Origin: an uncultured Bacteroidales bacterium
GTDB taxonomy: Bacteria; Bacteroidota; Bacteroidia; Bacteroidales; Bacteroidaceae
DNA: 45,567 nucleotides
Assembly: GCA_902801425.1 (NCBI GenBank)
Contig: CADCIQ010000047.1
Coordinates: 1 to 45,567, forward strand
Direction of reading: 5' to 3'
Below the pieces are notes generated by a model. The model saw only the letters and a list, made by a program, of their open reading frames with translations. It searched no databases and was not told the DNA's origin. Below are positions 32,201-44,800 of this stretch, piece by piece; the first letter of the stretch is position 1; the number at the start of each line of letters is the position of its first letter. Position numbers and translations under genes: made by a program.

Positions 32201-32883
32201 GAGGATTCTCTATCACTTCTAATCTTCAGGGCAATGCGGTGTCTGAAACGGTGTCTGAAACCTACGTACAATGGAAAGCGAAGGTTGATGCCTCTCACCT
32301 TGCAAAGAATGCTACCATCACAGGTAAGTGGGAAGGTGTGGACTATGGCGGTGTAATTGAAGCCTATGAGGATGGAAATAGTGGAGTTAGGTATATCGGA
32401 CTATTTGGCGATACCCGTTTCCAGAATATTACCTTCAATCATGATTCCAGAGCCAAGCACTCAAGCTATATCTTCTGCCAGTATCATAACCTTGAAATGG
32501 GTGAGGGCGTTCAGATGACAGGATTCACAAGTAATGCCCCTGGATATGGAACTATCGATGGAGCGAAGACTTCTTCTTTCCAGATCTATGGCGGTTTGAA
32601 CAATGACAAACGCTTCCGTACCGACAAAGGCATATTGGATATGGATGCTATGGATGCTTCAATGCCTCATGGTAAGGAAGGCTTCACTATTACACTGAAG
32701 TCAGGACATTATTCCTGCATCACTCCTGCCGGACGACAGTCAACCAGTAATCAGATTAATGGATTGATGGGTACTCCTAATATGCCTATCAAGTGTACTG
32801 TAACCATTGATATTGACAGGGCATACAATGATGCGCATAATCGGACACATGGGAAATCAGAAGAACTTCAATTTCGATTATGA
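26287..32883 (+). CDS. Giant adhesin-like protein, N-terminal part (frame 1 of a gene split by a frameshift)
   Basis: 2198 codons are open. The leader is abnormally long: 50 residues partly encoded by a REP-like element, then a hydrophobic core (51-63, ILSFLLLLFFSF) and a likely cut at TANA|QDP. There are three GLUG-type modules, each starting G.GT..DPYLI...ELA..... and containing Y.i.ADIdLg....P.G......F.G.fDG.G..IsN (from about residues 85, 767 and 1165), with GG.IG/GGLAG motifs after them. Three Ig-like linkers with the signature YxWyvnG are near 695, 1105 and 1625. GNDENDGKTDQTPVRTWQKAY (about 1920) is a DUF1565/beta-helix start. The frame stops at 32881, but homologous-looking sequence continues in the next frame without a new signal peptide, so this is probably the first third of one protein. 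Confidence 0.85.
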   Translation: MRKELLHNLNRLISVNTIKSHFHSPSGSLPTEGSRRLSIFEYVRSGGRDRILSFLLLLFFSFATANAQDPAPWDGSVASKFAGGTGTKADPYLISNAAELAYFGTKYHNSYSYYKINADINLGGREWGYHAGKTFYGHLVGDKGKGVKPVISNYVINVPNSGSYYGLLGKVNNGKISNIGVSNVVMTLVANIGSTPMAGVFIGTIENGALIEGCSADSITINTGKETTQLCCGGLIGKALDLGTVVRNCSVKNGTINLNGEINPNGNYGALLGRMENACQVEECSVENFTYNSTQKLKGCNLSGLVGSMKGIDANTRSRITRCSVKNLTYNLDGELNIKVAIGSIVCWVDGGYNDITRCKATGLKVYMSGKLAAGGNNNGNNSGNDIRLGGMIAKVDAGAKITDCLLYGQNYIGSKPGMAGSTFEKGLYMNVGGVVGSTVDQNTSSGKQITIERCVAYCDFDFTGYTPATVTNLQTNEFVIGGVIGRLFNPYYIPETLYYSGKVKAPYCVVGPLVGTFQKNNSSESFIYDDYSGANNNRAKVADYSKWYYGDYQIYLTSDLINSGKMRNGGYTVEGYATIGDVSSWTENKIGSALKASKTILPYSSNGNNADMSIYPSYATSTNSFPTYYMYYAQGVNRGSYQSDINTVITALREGEDSPVWDVDATGKIVMDRFVATERMKATDAFTSILTIQSDDGSALPSGYTYEWKVDGTTIGTGSSIETARGMEAKTATVHISNGGSPVGVRTVTIPRKKWYDFGSMASAPTGNGTAESPYQIATASDLAWMNYHVSETDAENREHYVLTADIDLGNAWWSPMNGMEETGVGAFAGMFDGQGHTISNLHIDWDVNYAAAANFGLFSIIKGTSAQWAVVKNLVIADAVVSKATNDKLWGNRCVGILAGNVKEYSQIENVIVRNSEIKASATASAQNSKNLYFGGLAGKINSSSNNYSFLNISTDVEINLSNITVNTPANIAVGGVIGLWQTNAKTCVKNVYALGKITVPSGPTNIGSVFGQNTTGLTTDATSTIFYVNAARQNVGTRKVLSDYATTFLATANETVKAREDLYPWVYSQTPGYSLSNLKMEVVDNNAGQPRLDEHTLEIKGLNLDAYTYEWYRNDVKIGEGTTINITPVLPSDEVSLRIDVLKNGVKEGSLSAAAPMLIFAGSGTSANDPYLIGHKEELLLLSYLSNQPGTYGYYGKTTADYNQAYYLLDADVDLTGVTDFIPIGSVKDNYQAENCFRGHFDGKGLSIRNVQIQWKAGDVNAEVNRVWGLFGAVQGVSNTQKAVIQNLIIKNAVLTHDTGNTSFYYNGKSGTANNCYVGVLAGVVGTNATIQNIEVSNCSITDEGSTQYGVAKHTLSVGGIIGRSQYSFASDAGDMNTTTTIRLVVSDCDITINSARFEGATSAEQFKVDVAGVIGSMKSNGASATMPWPNYTYYTGKVKAMGKAMVSPVFSCAEFRNNTRSDFDYYCNLYVGRINSSDANPVSNIFYDNRYQIYYDGSYRDITDTYPAVSNNNAQRNPCDMGARTIQWHSYYDTKWHHNKDLKDYYFQGVNYGAYVDQANASAVSTVAETFSTGRSEATNNDEIKAFGFTFGTDGKLHLAEVFDITFTDDNLGDASKIVHTLTVTNKLGDEGLTYKWYVNGEEKTYSNSEEIRLGVTPQLVYVKVFRGSDLKYTTEVIELPRGYVFSADYSPKYDFSGSFTVTPDNYFTEGDYTYSYDWQEWSDGTTTTYTAQQCFDANHSYIESVTQGSNPVPEADWDADIYANPSSYTVTYKHVMTVISEEEYTALSAGEQADYRLLGDGTYGKDGGEYTPLSTSDTYTSSSSGKIPLSGGETVSGATLSGASQDKTYYCTVTATDAQWNTFVANHGTEDIFKDLIAKYETSFTTELTVKYIKSIIVYLHTKDTETINGKSYPSGNDENDGKTDQTPVRTWQKAYSLLKENASWDENYIVLIGTSSREATCDQNNGGFSITSNLQGNAVSETVSETYVQWKAKVDASHLAKNATITGKWEGVDYGGVIEAYEDGNSGVRYIGLFGDTRFQNITFNHDSRAKHSSYIFCQYHNLEMGEGVQMTGFTSNAPGYGTIDGAKTSSFQIYGGLNNDKRFRTDKGILDMDAMDASMPHGKEGFTITLKSGHYSCITPAGRQSTSNQINGLMGTPNMPIKCTVTIDIDRAYNDAHNRTHGKSEELQFRL
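26359..26432. repeat. REP-like element translated in the giant adhesin leader
   Basis: CTTCCGGCTCCCTCCCTACGG is shared at 19-20 positions with 4929-4949. GCGGGGGGAGAG closes the element, as at 4928-4971. Between them lies an extra segment with its own inverted repeat (GAAGATTGAGTATCTTC). The element encodes SPSGSLPTEGSRRLSIFEYVRSGGRDR, entirely upstream of the hydrophobic signal core. Confidence 0.65.
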
Positions 32884-35800
32884 CGGTAAGAACTATAGAT
32901 TCCCTGACAATACCTATTCTGGCAGGGCTAATATCCTTGTTGACCCAAGAGATGGTGATAATAGCAAGGTTATCATCACAGAGCTTTACGGTGGCAGTAC
33001 AGGACGTGGTTTTACTGGTGGTATAACTATCAAGAACCCATTCTATGGATACAGCACGGTGACAATCAAAGGCGGAACATTCACTATTCTTCCTAAAGAC
33101 AACCCAAAGAAGAATATGATTTTCAGCGGAGTCTTTGGTTCTGGAGCTGGTGGTTACAATGGCATTGGAGATGATGCAAATCCTACTGTGGATGAGCATA
33201 TCGCATATTGGAGTCCAGATAACAAAGTTGTGCTCTATGGGCGTTATGCAGAAGCAAAGGACAGGCTCGTTTCCGTGAAATGCTATAATGCAAATGATCC
33301 TGCTAATCCATATACAATGGTCGATCCTGCTAAGACCAACACGAGCATTGTCATTGAAGGAGGTGTCTTCGGTTCTCCTACTCAGCCTATTGATGGCATT
33401 TATGCCGGCGGTAGTGGATTTATGAGTCCGAGTCTGTTCTATGATAGAGGTGTTGTTCCAAGTAAATATGGAGGTAACATCTATGGCAAGGCAGGTGAAA
33501 CGGTTTCTACCTTGACTATTACTGGTGGTACATTCTATTGTGACCACGGAATCTTTGCCGGTGGAAATCCTGCTGACTATACAGAGCTTGGAAAGACATA
33601 CGGAAACGTAGTATTGAACATAAACGGTGGCACTATGTACTGCAACGTATATGGTGGCGGTGCCGGTGTGGCTGAGGCTCTGCTGAAAAATACTTCTACA
33701 TACGGAACACTTACCAACATGGCAAGATTGACGGGTAACACATTCGTCAATATCGGTGGTACTGCCAAGATTCTGTCTCATAATGGCGTTGGTGGTAATG
33801 TGTATGGCGGTGGTATGCTTGCTGCCGTCGATGGCACTACTACTGTCAATATCTCAGGCGATGCAGAGATTGCGGGTAATGTGTTTGGTGCGGCTCAGGG
33901 TATCACGAATGATGTTAGCATCAAAACCATTCCTCATACTTCAACTCCATATCTTCTCCATACTCCCGAAAATGCAACGCTTTTCGGTTTGGTTAATGGT
34001 AATACAGTTGTGAAGACATCGGGAAATCCATCTATCAAAGGTGATATTTATGGTGGTGCGGAGTCTGCCATAACCAATGGCAGTACCTCTATTACGCTGA
34101 ATGGCTGTACTTTGAACGGAAACATCTATGGCGGTGGTCTTGGAGCACTTACTGGAGGAGCTTCGGCTACTACTGCTACCGATGCACAGGTAACAGCATC
34201 TGCCGACATAAATGGCACCACTTACATAAAAGTAGATAAGGTTGACTATGCTTCCTCAAGCAACGACTACTATCTGTATGGTGGTGGCAACATGGCAAGT
34301 AAGGTAGAGGGTAAGACGGAAATCATAGTGAACGACTGTACCACCAAGGGACAGATGTCAGTATATGGTGGCGGATATGGAACTATGGCACCAGTCAGCG
34401 ATACCTATATCACCGTAAACGACTTTACGACAAAGGAAGGAGACTATGGTCTGGCAACTATCTTCGGAGGCGGTAATGCGGGGCCTGTGTCAGGAGGTTC
34501 CACAATTTCCATGAATGGCGGACAGGTGTTCGGCGATGTCTTCGGTGGTGGAAACGTAGCTTCAGTCGGAACGAAATATCCTGCTAATGGAACAGATGAG
34601 GAAAAAGAAGATTATCTTCGTCACTATGCTAACTTATATGGCTCTTTGGTTACAATGCAGGGCGTGGGGCCTGTGGTGTATGGAAACATCTACGGTGGTG
34701 GAAATAAGGCTGATATATATGGTGATGCTGTAGTAAACATATCAAATGGCGCGTTTGCCGGAGAGGTGTTTGGTGGTGGTAATGGTAATATAGGTGTAAA
34801 TTCTATAGCCTATGCCAATGTTTACGGTTCTACCAATGTATATGTGAATGGTGCTTCCGTGATATGGAATAAAAAGTGGAATTCATCATCTAAGTCATTT
34901 AATTTGTGGAATGGGTCTTATTCTGCAAATAATGATTTCGTATATGCACCAACAACGGATCATCTATATCCTGTATTCAAAGACAACCATAATATTTATG
35001 GCGGTGGAAACCATGCTTGCAGGGTTGTGCCTATTGCCGAAAATACGGAAACAGGTATAGCATCGGTAGAGGTGACAAAGGGATTCTGCGGATTAGACCT
35101 CCTCTCAACCGATGTGTGGAAGAAGGCGTATAACGATAGCAAGAACCCTCACTTCTACGTGTTTGGAGGTGGATATGGTGCATATACATCAGTAGAGGCG
35201 ACAAAGGTAAACGTAGCCGTGAATGAGTACACGTCCGAGGGTGCTACAACTGATATGCAACTTGCAAAGCCTGCCGGGCTAACTTTCAATGCAAAGAGTA
35301 ACGCTCCAAGAAAGAGAATAACATCTGGAGAGGGAACGGACAATGCAACAATCGGCGTTTACGACAACAGCTATGGTATTCCTGACTATACTGTCCTTGG
35401 TGTTCTTGGCGGTGGCTATGCAGGTCTGGTTATTGGCGATACCGATGTAAAGGTTGGTGGCAATACCTATATGCACCGTGTCTATGGCGGTGGATACGGA
35501 CAGCTGGAGGCATACACGAAATTACAGCAAGGTGCGGCTATATACGAAGGCAAGACTCGTGAAAACCTTGGCGAGGTAGGCGGTAATGCCACAGTCCTTA
35601 CTGATGGTGGCTATATCTATGGAGATGTATTCGGTGGTGGTGCAGGTGTGGAGTCTGCAAAGCTCAGCGGAAATACATACACCGACTTCAAGGATATGGG
35701 ACGCGTGAAGGGTAAGACCTCTGTTACGATCTCTGGAAAGACTCAGGTCTTTGGCTCTGTGTATGGCGGTGGTGACGTGGCAAATGTTGGCGTGGAGAAT

Positions 35801-38800
35801 CCACCAGCTACAAATAAACCTGAGAGTAGGTCTATCTTCGATGTTGAAGATATGTTTATCAACCGTAAAAGATACGAGCACTCCAATGCCCAGTCATTCG
35901 TCAATGTCATTGGTGGTGACATTTTTGGAGAGGTGTTTGCCGGAGGTAATGGCCGTATGAAGTCTGAGGCTTCTGACTATACAACGCTTGGCCGTGTAGA
36001 GGGCAACACTCTTGTGCATGTGGCTGATGACGCGTTGGCTGATGGTAGTACTATCGTTCCGACTATCTGGAACCGCATCTTTGGTGGCTGTTCATACGGT
36101 ACGGTTAATGGCAATACCTTAGTTCATATCGAGGGTGGAAAGCTCGGACATAATATCTTTGGCGGCGGTCTTGGCGATGCAGCCGATGATGCTCCGGAGG
36201 CACAGACTAATGGATCTTATGCGGACATCAAAGGTAGCACCACTGTTAAGATTGACGGTGGAAAATGGCTATGGAATCAGAAGGCTGATACCCAAGGTAA
36301 TATCATAGTGTGGAAGGATGCACCACAGGTCGTTGTAAACAATATTGCCGAGCTGAGAAACATGAGCGCAGCAAAGTTTATGGGTATAATAAGTAAGTAT
36401 GCTGATTCTCGATTCTTCAATATTGATGCTACGACTGGTAAGTGTAATTTCGTCATTGCCCATAATATCTTTGGTGGTGGCAAGGATGCTTGTAATGTCA
36501 CGGGTAAGGCTACGGTAAAAATCAATCACTCTCCTCTTTCAAGGTTGACTGACGATGAGGGCAATAACATAAATCTGCTTGATGAGAAAACCGTTGGTGG
36601 ATTGTGCTGGTATGCTTCAATCAGCAACATTACCAATCCTCAGTTCTCTGTGTTTGGCGGTGGCTGGGGTATTAATACCAGGGTTGCTGAGACCGACGTG
36701 TATGTAGGACCTGGTGCGCGATTCAATGCTACTGGTGAAAAACTTGTGCTCAAGCCATACGGTGATGACGTGGCTGATACCAACCTGAGGTATGATGCGG
36801 TTAATGAGGAGAATGATGAGCTGTTTTACTTTACCATTGCTCCTGGAGATTTAGGAAAAGAGCCGTATGCCTATATAAACGAGGACATCTCGGAGTATGT
36901 CATATTTGAGAATGACCTCCTTGATGATTTCGATAATGTAAGTCCAGAGGAAAGAATCAGATTGTACGGTAGTGCCGATGGTGGTGATACTGATACCCAT
37001 ACATTCCTGCGTTATCGTGCAAGCCGACTGGCTATGTCGCTCGGTGCTCCAACCTGCACATTCATGGATATTCATGGTGGTGGTTTCAGCGGATATGTCA
37101 CAGGCGATACTAAGGTCGTTACTGACTGTCAGCTTGCTTGCCGTAACGTATTCGGTGGTGGTCTTGGCTCTCTGCCTGCCAATCCAACAGGTAACGAGAC
37201 CTATGGTGAGGTAGGAGGCAACACAAGCGTTAGCCTGCACTCTGGCTTCATCTCTCTCGATGTATTTGGTGGTGGTGCCGGTGTAGAGTCTTACAAGAAG
37301 GATGGAGGTACCTTTATTGACTTCCCAAATATCGCCCGTGTAAAGGGAAAGACTGAAGTTAAGGTCTGGGGTGAGCCTATCGCCATGAAGTCAGATATTC
37401 CTAATCCTAACGGTGAAGGCAATCAGACGTATGACAAGGAGCGCGTACTCGTGTTTGGCAACGTGTATGGTGGCGGCGACGTGGCTAATGTAGGTGTGGA
37501 TGAGTTTAAGAAGGAAGCCGACGTGATAACATTGGATAATTACGAAGGCAAGGATTTTACCACATCCGTATCTGTTTATGGTGGAGGCATATTCTCTTCT
37601 GTATATGCAGGTGGCAACGGTCGTCCTAAGAATAAGTGTAAAGACTATACTCAGCTTGGTGCTGTCTATGGCAACACTCGTTTATATGTGGAGAACACAA
37701 AGCGTAGGTATCCGTATGTTGATGATCAGAAATTGGCTAATCCTGTTATTCCTTACCTCTGGAACCGTCTTTATGGTGGTTGCCAGAATGGTACGGTGTA
37801 TGGCAATACCTTTGTGGACATTAACGGAGGCTATATCCTTTATAATATATTCGGAGGCGGTGTAGGTACTGTTGATTCACTCAATGTGAATGGTGTGATG
37901 AAGGTGGATGAGAACAACATTACATCTGCCAACGTGACTGGTAACACCAATATCCTTATTAGGGATGCCGTGGCAAAGGTGAACTCTCTCTGGGATGCAG
38001 CTAAACGTACCTGGGTTGAGGCAAAGGTGGTGAACAAGAACGGTGAGACGCGTCTGTATTCTCCGCAGTATGATCCATCCTTGAAGAAATTCAACGTGAA
38101 CCATAACATCTACGGTGGTGGTAGAAACGCTTGTATCGTTAAGGGTAGTACCTATATTACCATGACCAAGGGAATGCTGCCTAAGAATCATGAGGTGGTA
38201 TCAGGTGTCAGCACGGCCGACATCGATGGTTTCTTCCATACCAACGAATGGACGGAGATTTACAACAAGGTCGGCTCTCCTCACTTCTGCTTGTTCGGAG
38301 GTGGCTATGGTGAGAGAACCGTGGTTAACGAAAATACCTATGTCAATGTGTCTCTCGGAAAAGTGGAGAAAGCGATTGCTGAGGCTGGAGTACTTGACGA
38401 TGTTGCTAACTTGTCATCTCATTTCTACGACCGTCAGGGTGTAATGGATGTTGTTGGTGGCGGATATAGCGGCTCTGTCAGGGGTATGACCAATGTTACC
38501 ATCGGTGGCGAGACATTCCTTCGTCGTGTGTTCGGTGGTGGCTTCTACTCACCGGTAGGTGCTGCAACCATTAACATCAACAAGATCGACTGTGCTGAAA
38601 TCTTCGGTGGAGGTCTGATGGGTGACATCGGATATACTGATGCAAGCGAATACAGCGCAAATCTTGCTGTGGATAAGCGCGGCATGGTAACCCTGAACGT
38701 GGGTACTAACTCAGGCAACACCGGCGAGAGTATCTGGGTGCACAAGAATGTGTATGGCGGTAACGACGTGTCTGGTGATATTCTGAACAAGACGCAACTC

Positions 38801-41800
38801 AACATCGCTGCTGGGCATATCTTTGGCAACGTATATGGTGCGGGCAACGGTGACTATCTCTATGCCGTAGGCAGAAACAAGGAGAAGAAGGTAACGGTGA
38901 ACGAGTATTACAAGGTGGGAAAGAACACCTACGATCTTGTATATACCGTTCCGTCACGTAGCTTCATGGCAAGTCTCGCTGCTTCATCAGCACCACAACG
39001 TATGGTGAACTGCGCGTCATATCACCCTAAAGTGCAGAACGTGGAGATTAATCTCTCTGGTCCGTCAGCGGACCATCCGCTTGAGATAGGTGGTGTGTTC
39101 GGCGGTGGAAACTCTGCCACGGTGAACAACCTCAACGGTAGCGATCCTACCGTGAAGTTCTACTTCGGCAGTAACCTGAAGCTCAATAACGTATTCATGG
39201 GATGCGACGGCGAAGCTCTGTTCGACAGTAACGAGAAATTCCGTAAGGCATACGAGGATGTGAACTCCCTGCATCTGGAAGACGGCATTGACTGGTTGCA
39301 CAATCCAGCCAACCATGCCATTACCGAGCAGTATCTGCCTGTATCTCATGAGAACCGTCCTAAGGTGTATGAGCATCTTCTCGACCTCTACTTCCAGCCT
39401 GTGGAAATGGATGTGCAGCCAGAGGTGACATGGGCTGATGGCATGACAAATGTCACCATCGGTTCGTTCTACTGTGGCGGCAACCGTGGAAACATGAACG
39501 TAGAGCCTGATAAGAACGGAAAAATCGTGAGATATACATTCCCTGAGAACCTTGTCATTACCGACAAGATCGTGGGTGGATGCAACAAGGCTAACTACGA
39601 GATGCCTAATTCTCGTATCAAGCATAGAGGTGGCTATCTGCTTGGTGTCCGTGGCAAGAATGCCATCAACCTTGAGGTGAAGTGCCAGTTCGATCCTCAT
39701 GAGGATACGGAAATCAAGGAAGGTGGCAACGTGTATGGCGGTTGCTATGCATCTGGTACCATATTTGGCGATGTCTATATCGACCTGAAGTCTGATATGC
39801 TCTCACATATATCTTCTGCGGAACTCGCTTCTGCAAAGGCTGACAACAAGGCTGTGTGCAACGTGTACGGAGCAGGATACGGTAGTCTGGCATACGTGCA
39901 TGGCAATACTAAGATAGATTTCGGCAAAGACATCAGGAAAACTGACAATAATGGTCATGGCACAACCGCAAACTACGTGTATGGCGGTGGTCATCAGGGA
40001 AACCTTGTCGGTAACAGTAATGTACGCATCTACAACGGTCATATCGCATCTTCAATATGCGGCGGTTCCTACTCTGGCATGATGTGGGGAAGCTCTCATG
40101 TGCTTGTGGGCTATCCTAAGTACTACACAGTGAACAAGAGCGGCACATACGCCTTGAAGCGTGTGGATAAATGGAACGATGATGCAAGGAATGTCGATGG
40201 TTCTGAGGTGGTGAAGAAGTCGATAAAGCTGCTTGAGGGTGACATCGTGGCTGAGGAGGTCTATGATGCTATATGCTCTCACGACAATTCGCAGGGCAGC
40301 AACTTCACGCTCCATACTACGGCACCGAAAGACTGGTCGGATATTGACATCAAGATCGACGAGGCTATTTATGGTGGCGGTTATGCCCTCGCAGCAGGTT
40401 CTTCTGTTGCGGCAGGTAGCACTACCGTGAAGAAGTATAGCGATACGGAGAATCTCGATGAGTATATGACAGCCTCCGAGCTTGCAGCACTCGGTGCTGA
40501 TGGCACAAAGGGCTATGGTGGCAATACCATGCTCATTGTGTGGGATGCTCCAACGAAAGAAAACTTCGAGACCGATCATATATCCGTTTCTTCACAGAGC
40601 ATGAAGGAAAAGACAATTCCTTATGGTGGAAGCGTGTTCGGATATTACTATATGGACCTGGAAGGCAACTACAAGTACATCTATCAGGAGGACTACACGA
40701 AAGAAACTGCTGCATTGAAGACACTTGCAAAGAAGGGTGCTGATGGTAAGCCGGTAATCTATGAATACGACGGCGACGGAGGTATGTTCGGTGACGGACA
40801 CCTGTCATTTGCCGAAGGTTTCCGTTGTGGAGAGCTTTGCGGCTATGGCTTTGCGGAAAAGACTCCTGAGCACGCACGTATAGTAAACTCATTCCAGCGA
40901 ATGGATATGCTTCGCCTCACCGACTGTGCCGTGGTGCTTCTCGGTGCGCGTGACTATACCATCAACGAAATCTCTGCAACTCCTTACTCAATAGCCCGTG
41001 TAGGTGAGATACAGATGATTGCCCAGAACGTAAAATATGCTGACGGCAAACTCGCAGGTAAAAGCGTGAAGCGTTCACGCAACTACCTCGGTATGTCCAA
41101 CAATATTCACTATCTCGGTGCACTCTATTCCAACGTGAAGTTCACTGATTCGTTCCGTAATGAAGCCGGTGCTGTAAAAGATAAAAAGAGTTACCTTGAT
41201 GTGAAGCAGGAGTTTATCAACAACAGACAAGCAGAACCTGATTTGTTTAAGCAGCGTAACACGGGTACGGCTGCCAATATGATAGGTATCGCTTCCGGCT
41301 ATGCCCTGAAGATACATAACGTGAAAGCTGCAGAGGACGACACCGAGAAACTCTACTATGGTCCGGTAGTCGGCATAATAGAGATGGCTCTCGTCGATGT
41401 TCATACTGACGAGGGTGGTGGCTATGTTTATGCAAAGAACATACACAGTCGTCCTCCTTATTCCGCATCTTCACCAGCCAAGGGCAATGCTCCTCTCAGG
41501 AATGCTGTTGATACAGACCCTGAGGAGATTATTGATACAGACCCTGAGGAGATTACTGGCAAGGAAGACTTCCTCCAGACCTCTGGTAACTTCGTGTTCC
41601 CATACGATGGCGTACAATACATTGTTGACGACTGCTTCAGTCATGGATACGACAATCAGGCATCACTCGCCGTTAAGGATGATGTTCACTATTGGTATGT
41701 TACTGGTAGGCATTATTACTACAACACCTCTATTACAGGCTATACATACGACAGCACCAAGACTCCGTTGCTGTTCAATGCCGATAACGGTGATGCCCTC

Positions 41801-44800
41801 ATGAACCTTGTAGGCACACCTGCCGGATCTTCTGTAACCCTGAAGAAGGTGACATGGAGAAGTGCCCATACTAATGGCTATGTTGATGACCTTGAGAAAG
41901 AACATGAGAATGGAGAATATGTATTGCGCATAGGAGCTTCTTCAAAGACCATCTATGATGAAGCCGTCGGTGCATACATCGCCAGCCTGCCTATGCACGG
42001 TGAAAATGAAAACCTCAACACCCTGTTTACCAACACAACCAATTGTGAGGCTGCAAATATATTGCTCCAGCTTGAGGATAAGGCTGACAACTCTGGTACG
42101 GAGCGTTTCTATAAGCATCTGTCAGAGCCATGTAAGGCTACCATAGAGCTTGAGACTAAGGATGCGAACAGTCAGACATATACCTACACCATTTACCTTA
42201 CCATCAACTATGTGCAGGGACCAAATGTGACAGGTGCGTTGCAGGTGCTCAACTGTGCCCTCCCTGGTGAGATGATAGAAATCAACAAGGGTACTATCCA
42301 GATGACTGCTGACCAGAGTATGGCACAGAGTGCTACCATCTATCGCATTGGTCCTCTCCAGGAAAATGGTGAACTGAGCGAATACCCATATTCTGAGGAT
42401 CATCCGGAAGGCTACTTCACCTACGATGTAGGCAATCCGTATGCCGTGGAGAAGGGGCTTGAAAACACCACTTCGGAGATGCTTGCAGGTGTCGTATTCG
42501 ATGAGAGCAATACCACGAACCCATCTATCCGAGTGCCAGCCTACTACTTCATGAATGGATATGGCGTTCAGTACTGCTTCAAGGTCAGCGGTCTCAATGA
42601 GATCTTCCCTGTTGCAATGGATGCGAACAGCCGTCTTGAAATCCATAACTACCACCGTATGGAGCCACGTCGTTCTGGTGGCGGTATCTATGAAGGAAAG
42701 GATGCCCTCGACCTGCATATTGCCCTTGCTGCAAAGCGTGCCCACGACCATGGCACCCCAGAGCCTCGCATCTATATCGAGGATGCTATCGATGTTGCAC
42801 GCTTCATCTCATTCATCAATGAGAAGACCGACGATGCTGCGGAGATTGGCTCAAAGAACGACTTCGGAGCTAATATGCAGTTCTTCCTGCAAGACAATAT
42901 CCACGTTGAGACCGAGTATGTAGTGCCTGACAACTTCAAGGGCACGCTGAATGGTGACGGTCATGTCATAACTGGTGTTCACAAGGAGAACGGACTCTTC
43001 AAGGCTCTCGATTCTTCTGCCAACATCTATAACCTCGGTCTTGCAAGCGGCAGGTTCGTGGTAGGCAGTAGCTCTGCTGACAATCCAAGTCTGCATTGCT
43101 GCTACGAGTACGCTAACAATACCGTATATCGCATGGACGGAACGGCATACACAGGTTATACCGATGCCGACTGGCGCTATGGCAAGGTGGCATACGACCT
43201 TAACGAGTACTACCTCGACAAGCGTTTCGGCGATGGCAGTAAGTGTGGTTATGTTGATAACATCTATGCTAACGGTGACTATCTCTATGCAGGCTATGAA
43301 TTCGAGAACCATTACGATGGCTCAGAATATATCCGTAACTCTTATATCCCTAACTATGGATATACCTCTTCTGCCCACGATGCTACCCACCCAGTGGATG
43401 AAAGTCGTGCCGTGAGAGGCGAGGGCGGAACCGTTACCTATCATCCGCTTCTCGATGAGAATAAGATAGAGGACGGACCTCAGAAGAACGACTATCTCTT
43501 CTTCGGACAGATTCTTGACGCCCTGACGAAGGGTAGCGAGGAGGGTGTTGCCAATGCCACTATCCCGGCACCTATGGCAACCGATGAAGAGAGCTCTTCC
43601 TTCCATCTCGTAACCGATATGAACAACCGTGTATATCGTGCGGGAGGCTATTATGGCAGCAAGGAAAATGTCGGTTTCCACTACAATAGCGATGCCTATA
43701 TCCACGACAATGGTATCACAGCCATTGACTTCTACGGATATAACAAGCCTGTAAACGACTATGGTATGGAGTCTTTGACAGCCGATGATGGCGTTACACG
43801 CAACCTGTTGCTCTACGCTCGTCTGGCTACCGACCGTGCCGGTATCCTCAATGCGTTCAGCTACGACGATACCACGCCAGAGTCAGCCATCAAGGCTCAT
43901 GTCATTGATCAGGCTGCAACTCCTACCACCGAATACCTCCATCTCGTGGAGCGTACTCTCGACAACAGGAACGGTGAGGGCAACGCCTGCTACAACAACG
44001 ATTTCAACTGTCCTATCGCGTTCAGGGTGACAAGCCGTGCATGGTACACCCGCGCGCCTCGTTACTATGCTAACAACCGGAACGACGCATGGGAAGGCAT
44101 CTCTCTGCCATTCTCTGTAAACCGTGTCGAGGCAAGCTTCAATGGCGAGATCACCCATTTCTATGGTTCTGATGATAGCCATGCAGCCAATGAGACGGAG
44201 GCTAACATCAATAACGTAGGACATGAATACTGGCTTCGCGGTCTTGTCTCCTGTGACCTGTCACAAGATACCAAGAAGGCAACATTCAGTCGTCCAGGTA
44301 ATGCTGAAGGTCTGTTTGCTGGTGGCACGCTCGCAGGTAGCTATACCTATAGCAATCCTCACTTCCATGAGCTTTACGGCGCAATCTATGGGGATAACGG
44401 GTTCAGCATCTATGATGTGCCACGCACCTTCAACGATTACCTCGTGCAGCAAGCCAACGTGCCTTACATCGTCAGCTTCCCAGGTGCTGAGTTCAAGGAG
44501 TTCGACCTTTCAGGTGACTATAACCAGGCACTTCTGCTTGGCAGTCATGAAGAGTGGGATGCCCTTGTTGATGCTCACGGATTCTCATTCCAGGAGGCTG
44601 CCATGAAGCCGCAGAACATCACGTTCTCATGGATCTGTGACAACAATAAGGTTGCTGAGACCATCGACGGTGCTGCTACCATCGGTATAACCGACGACAG
44701 CTATGAACCTACTAAGGTGGGTAACGTGTCACATCATGCCACCTTCGCTGCTATGGATAGGAACGACACCTATGTCATCAACGAGTATGGAACAGCCTTC

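Noticed and set aside
32789-33781. A 330-codon minus-strand frame spanning the adhesin frameshift
   Set aside because: The translation is low-complexity Cys/Ser/Ile-rich, with no family resemblance. The opposite strand carries continuous repeat-protein coding.
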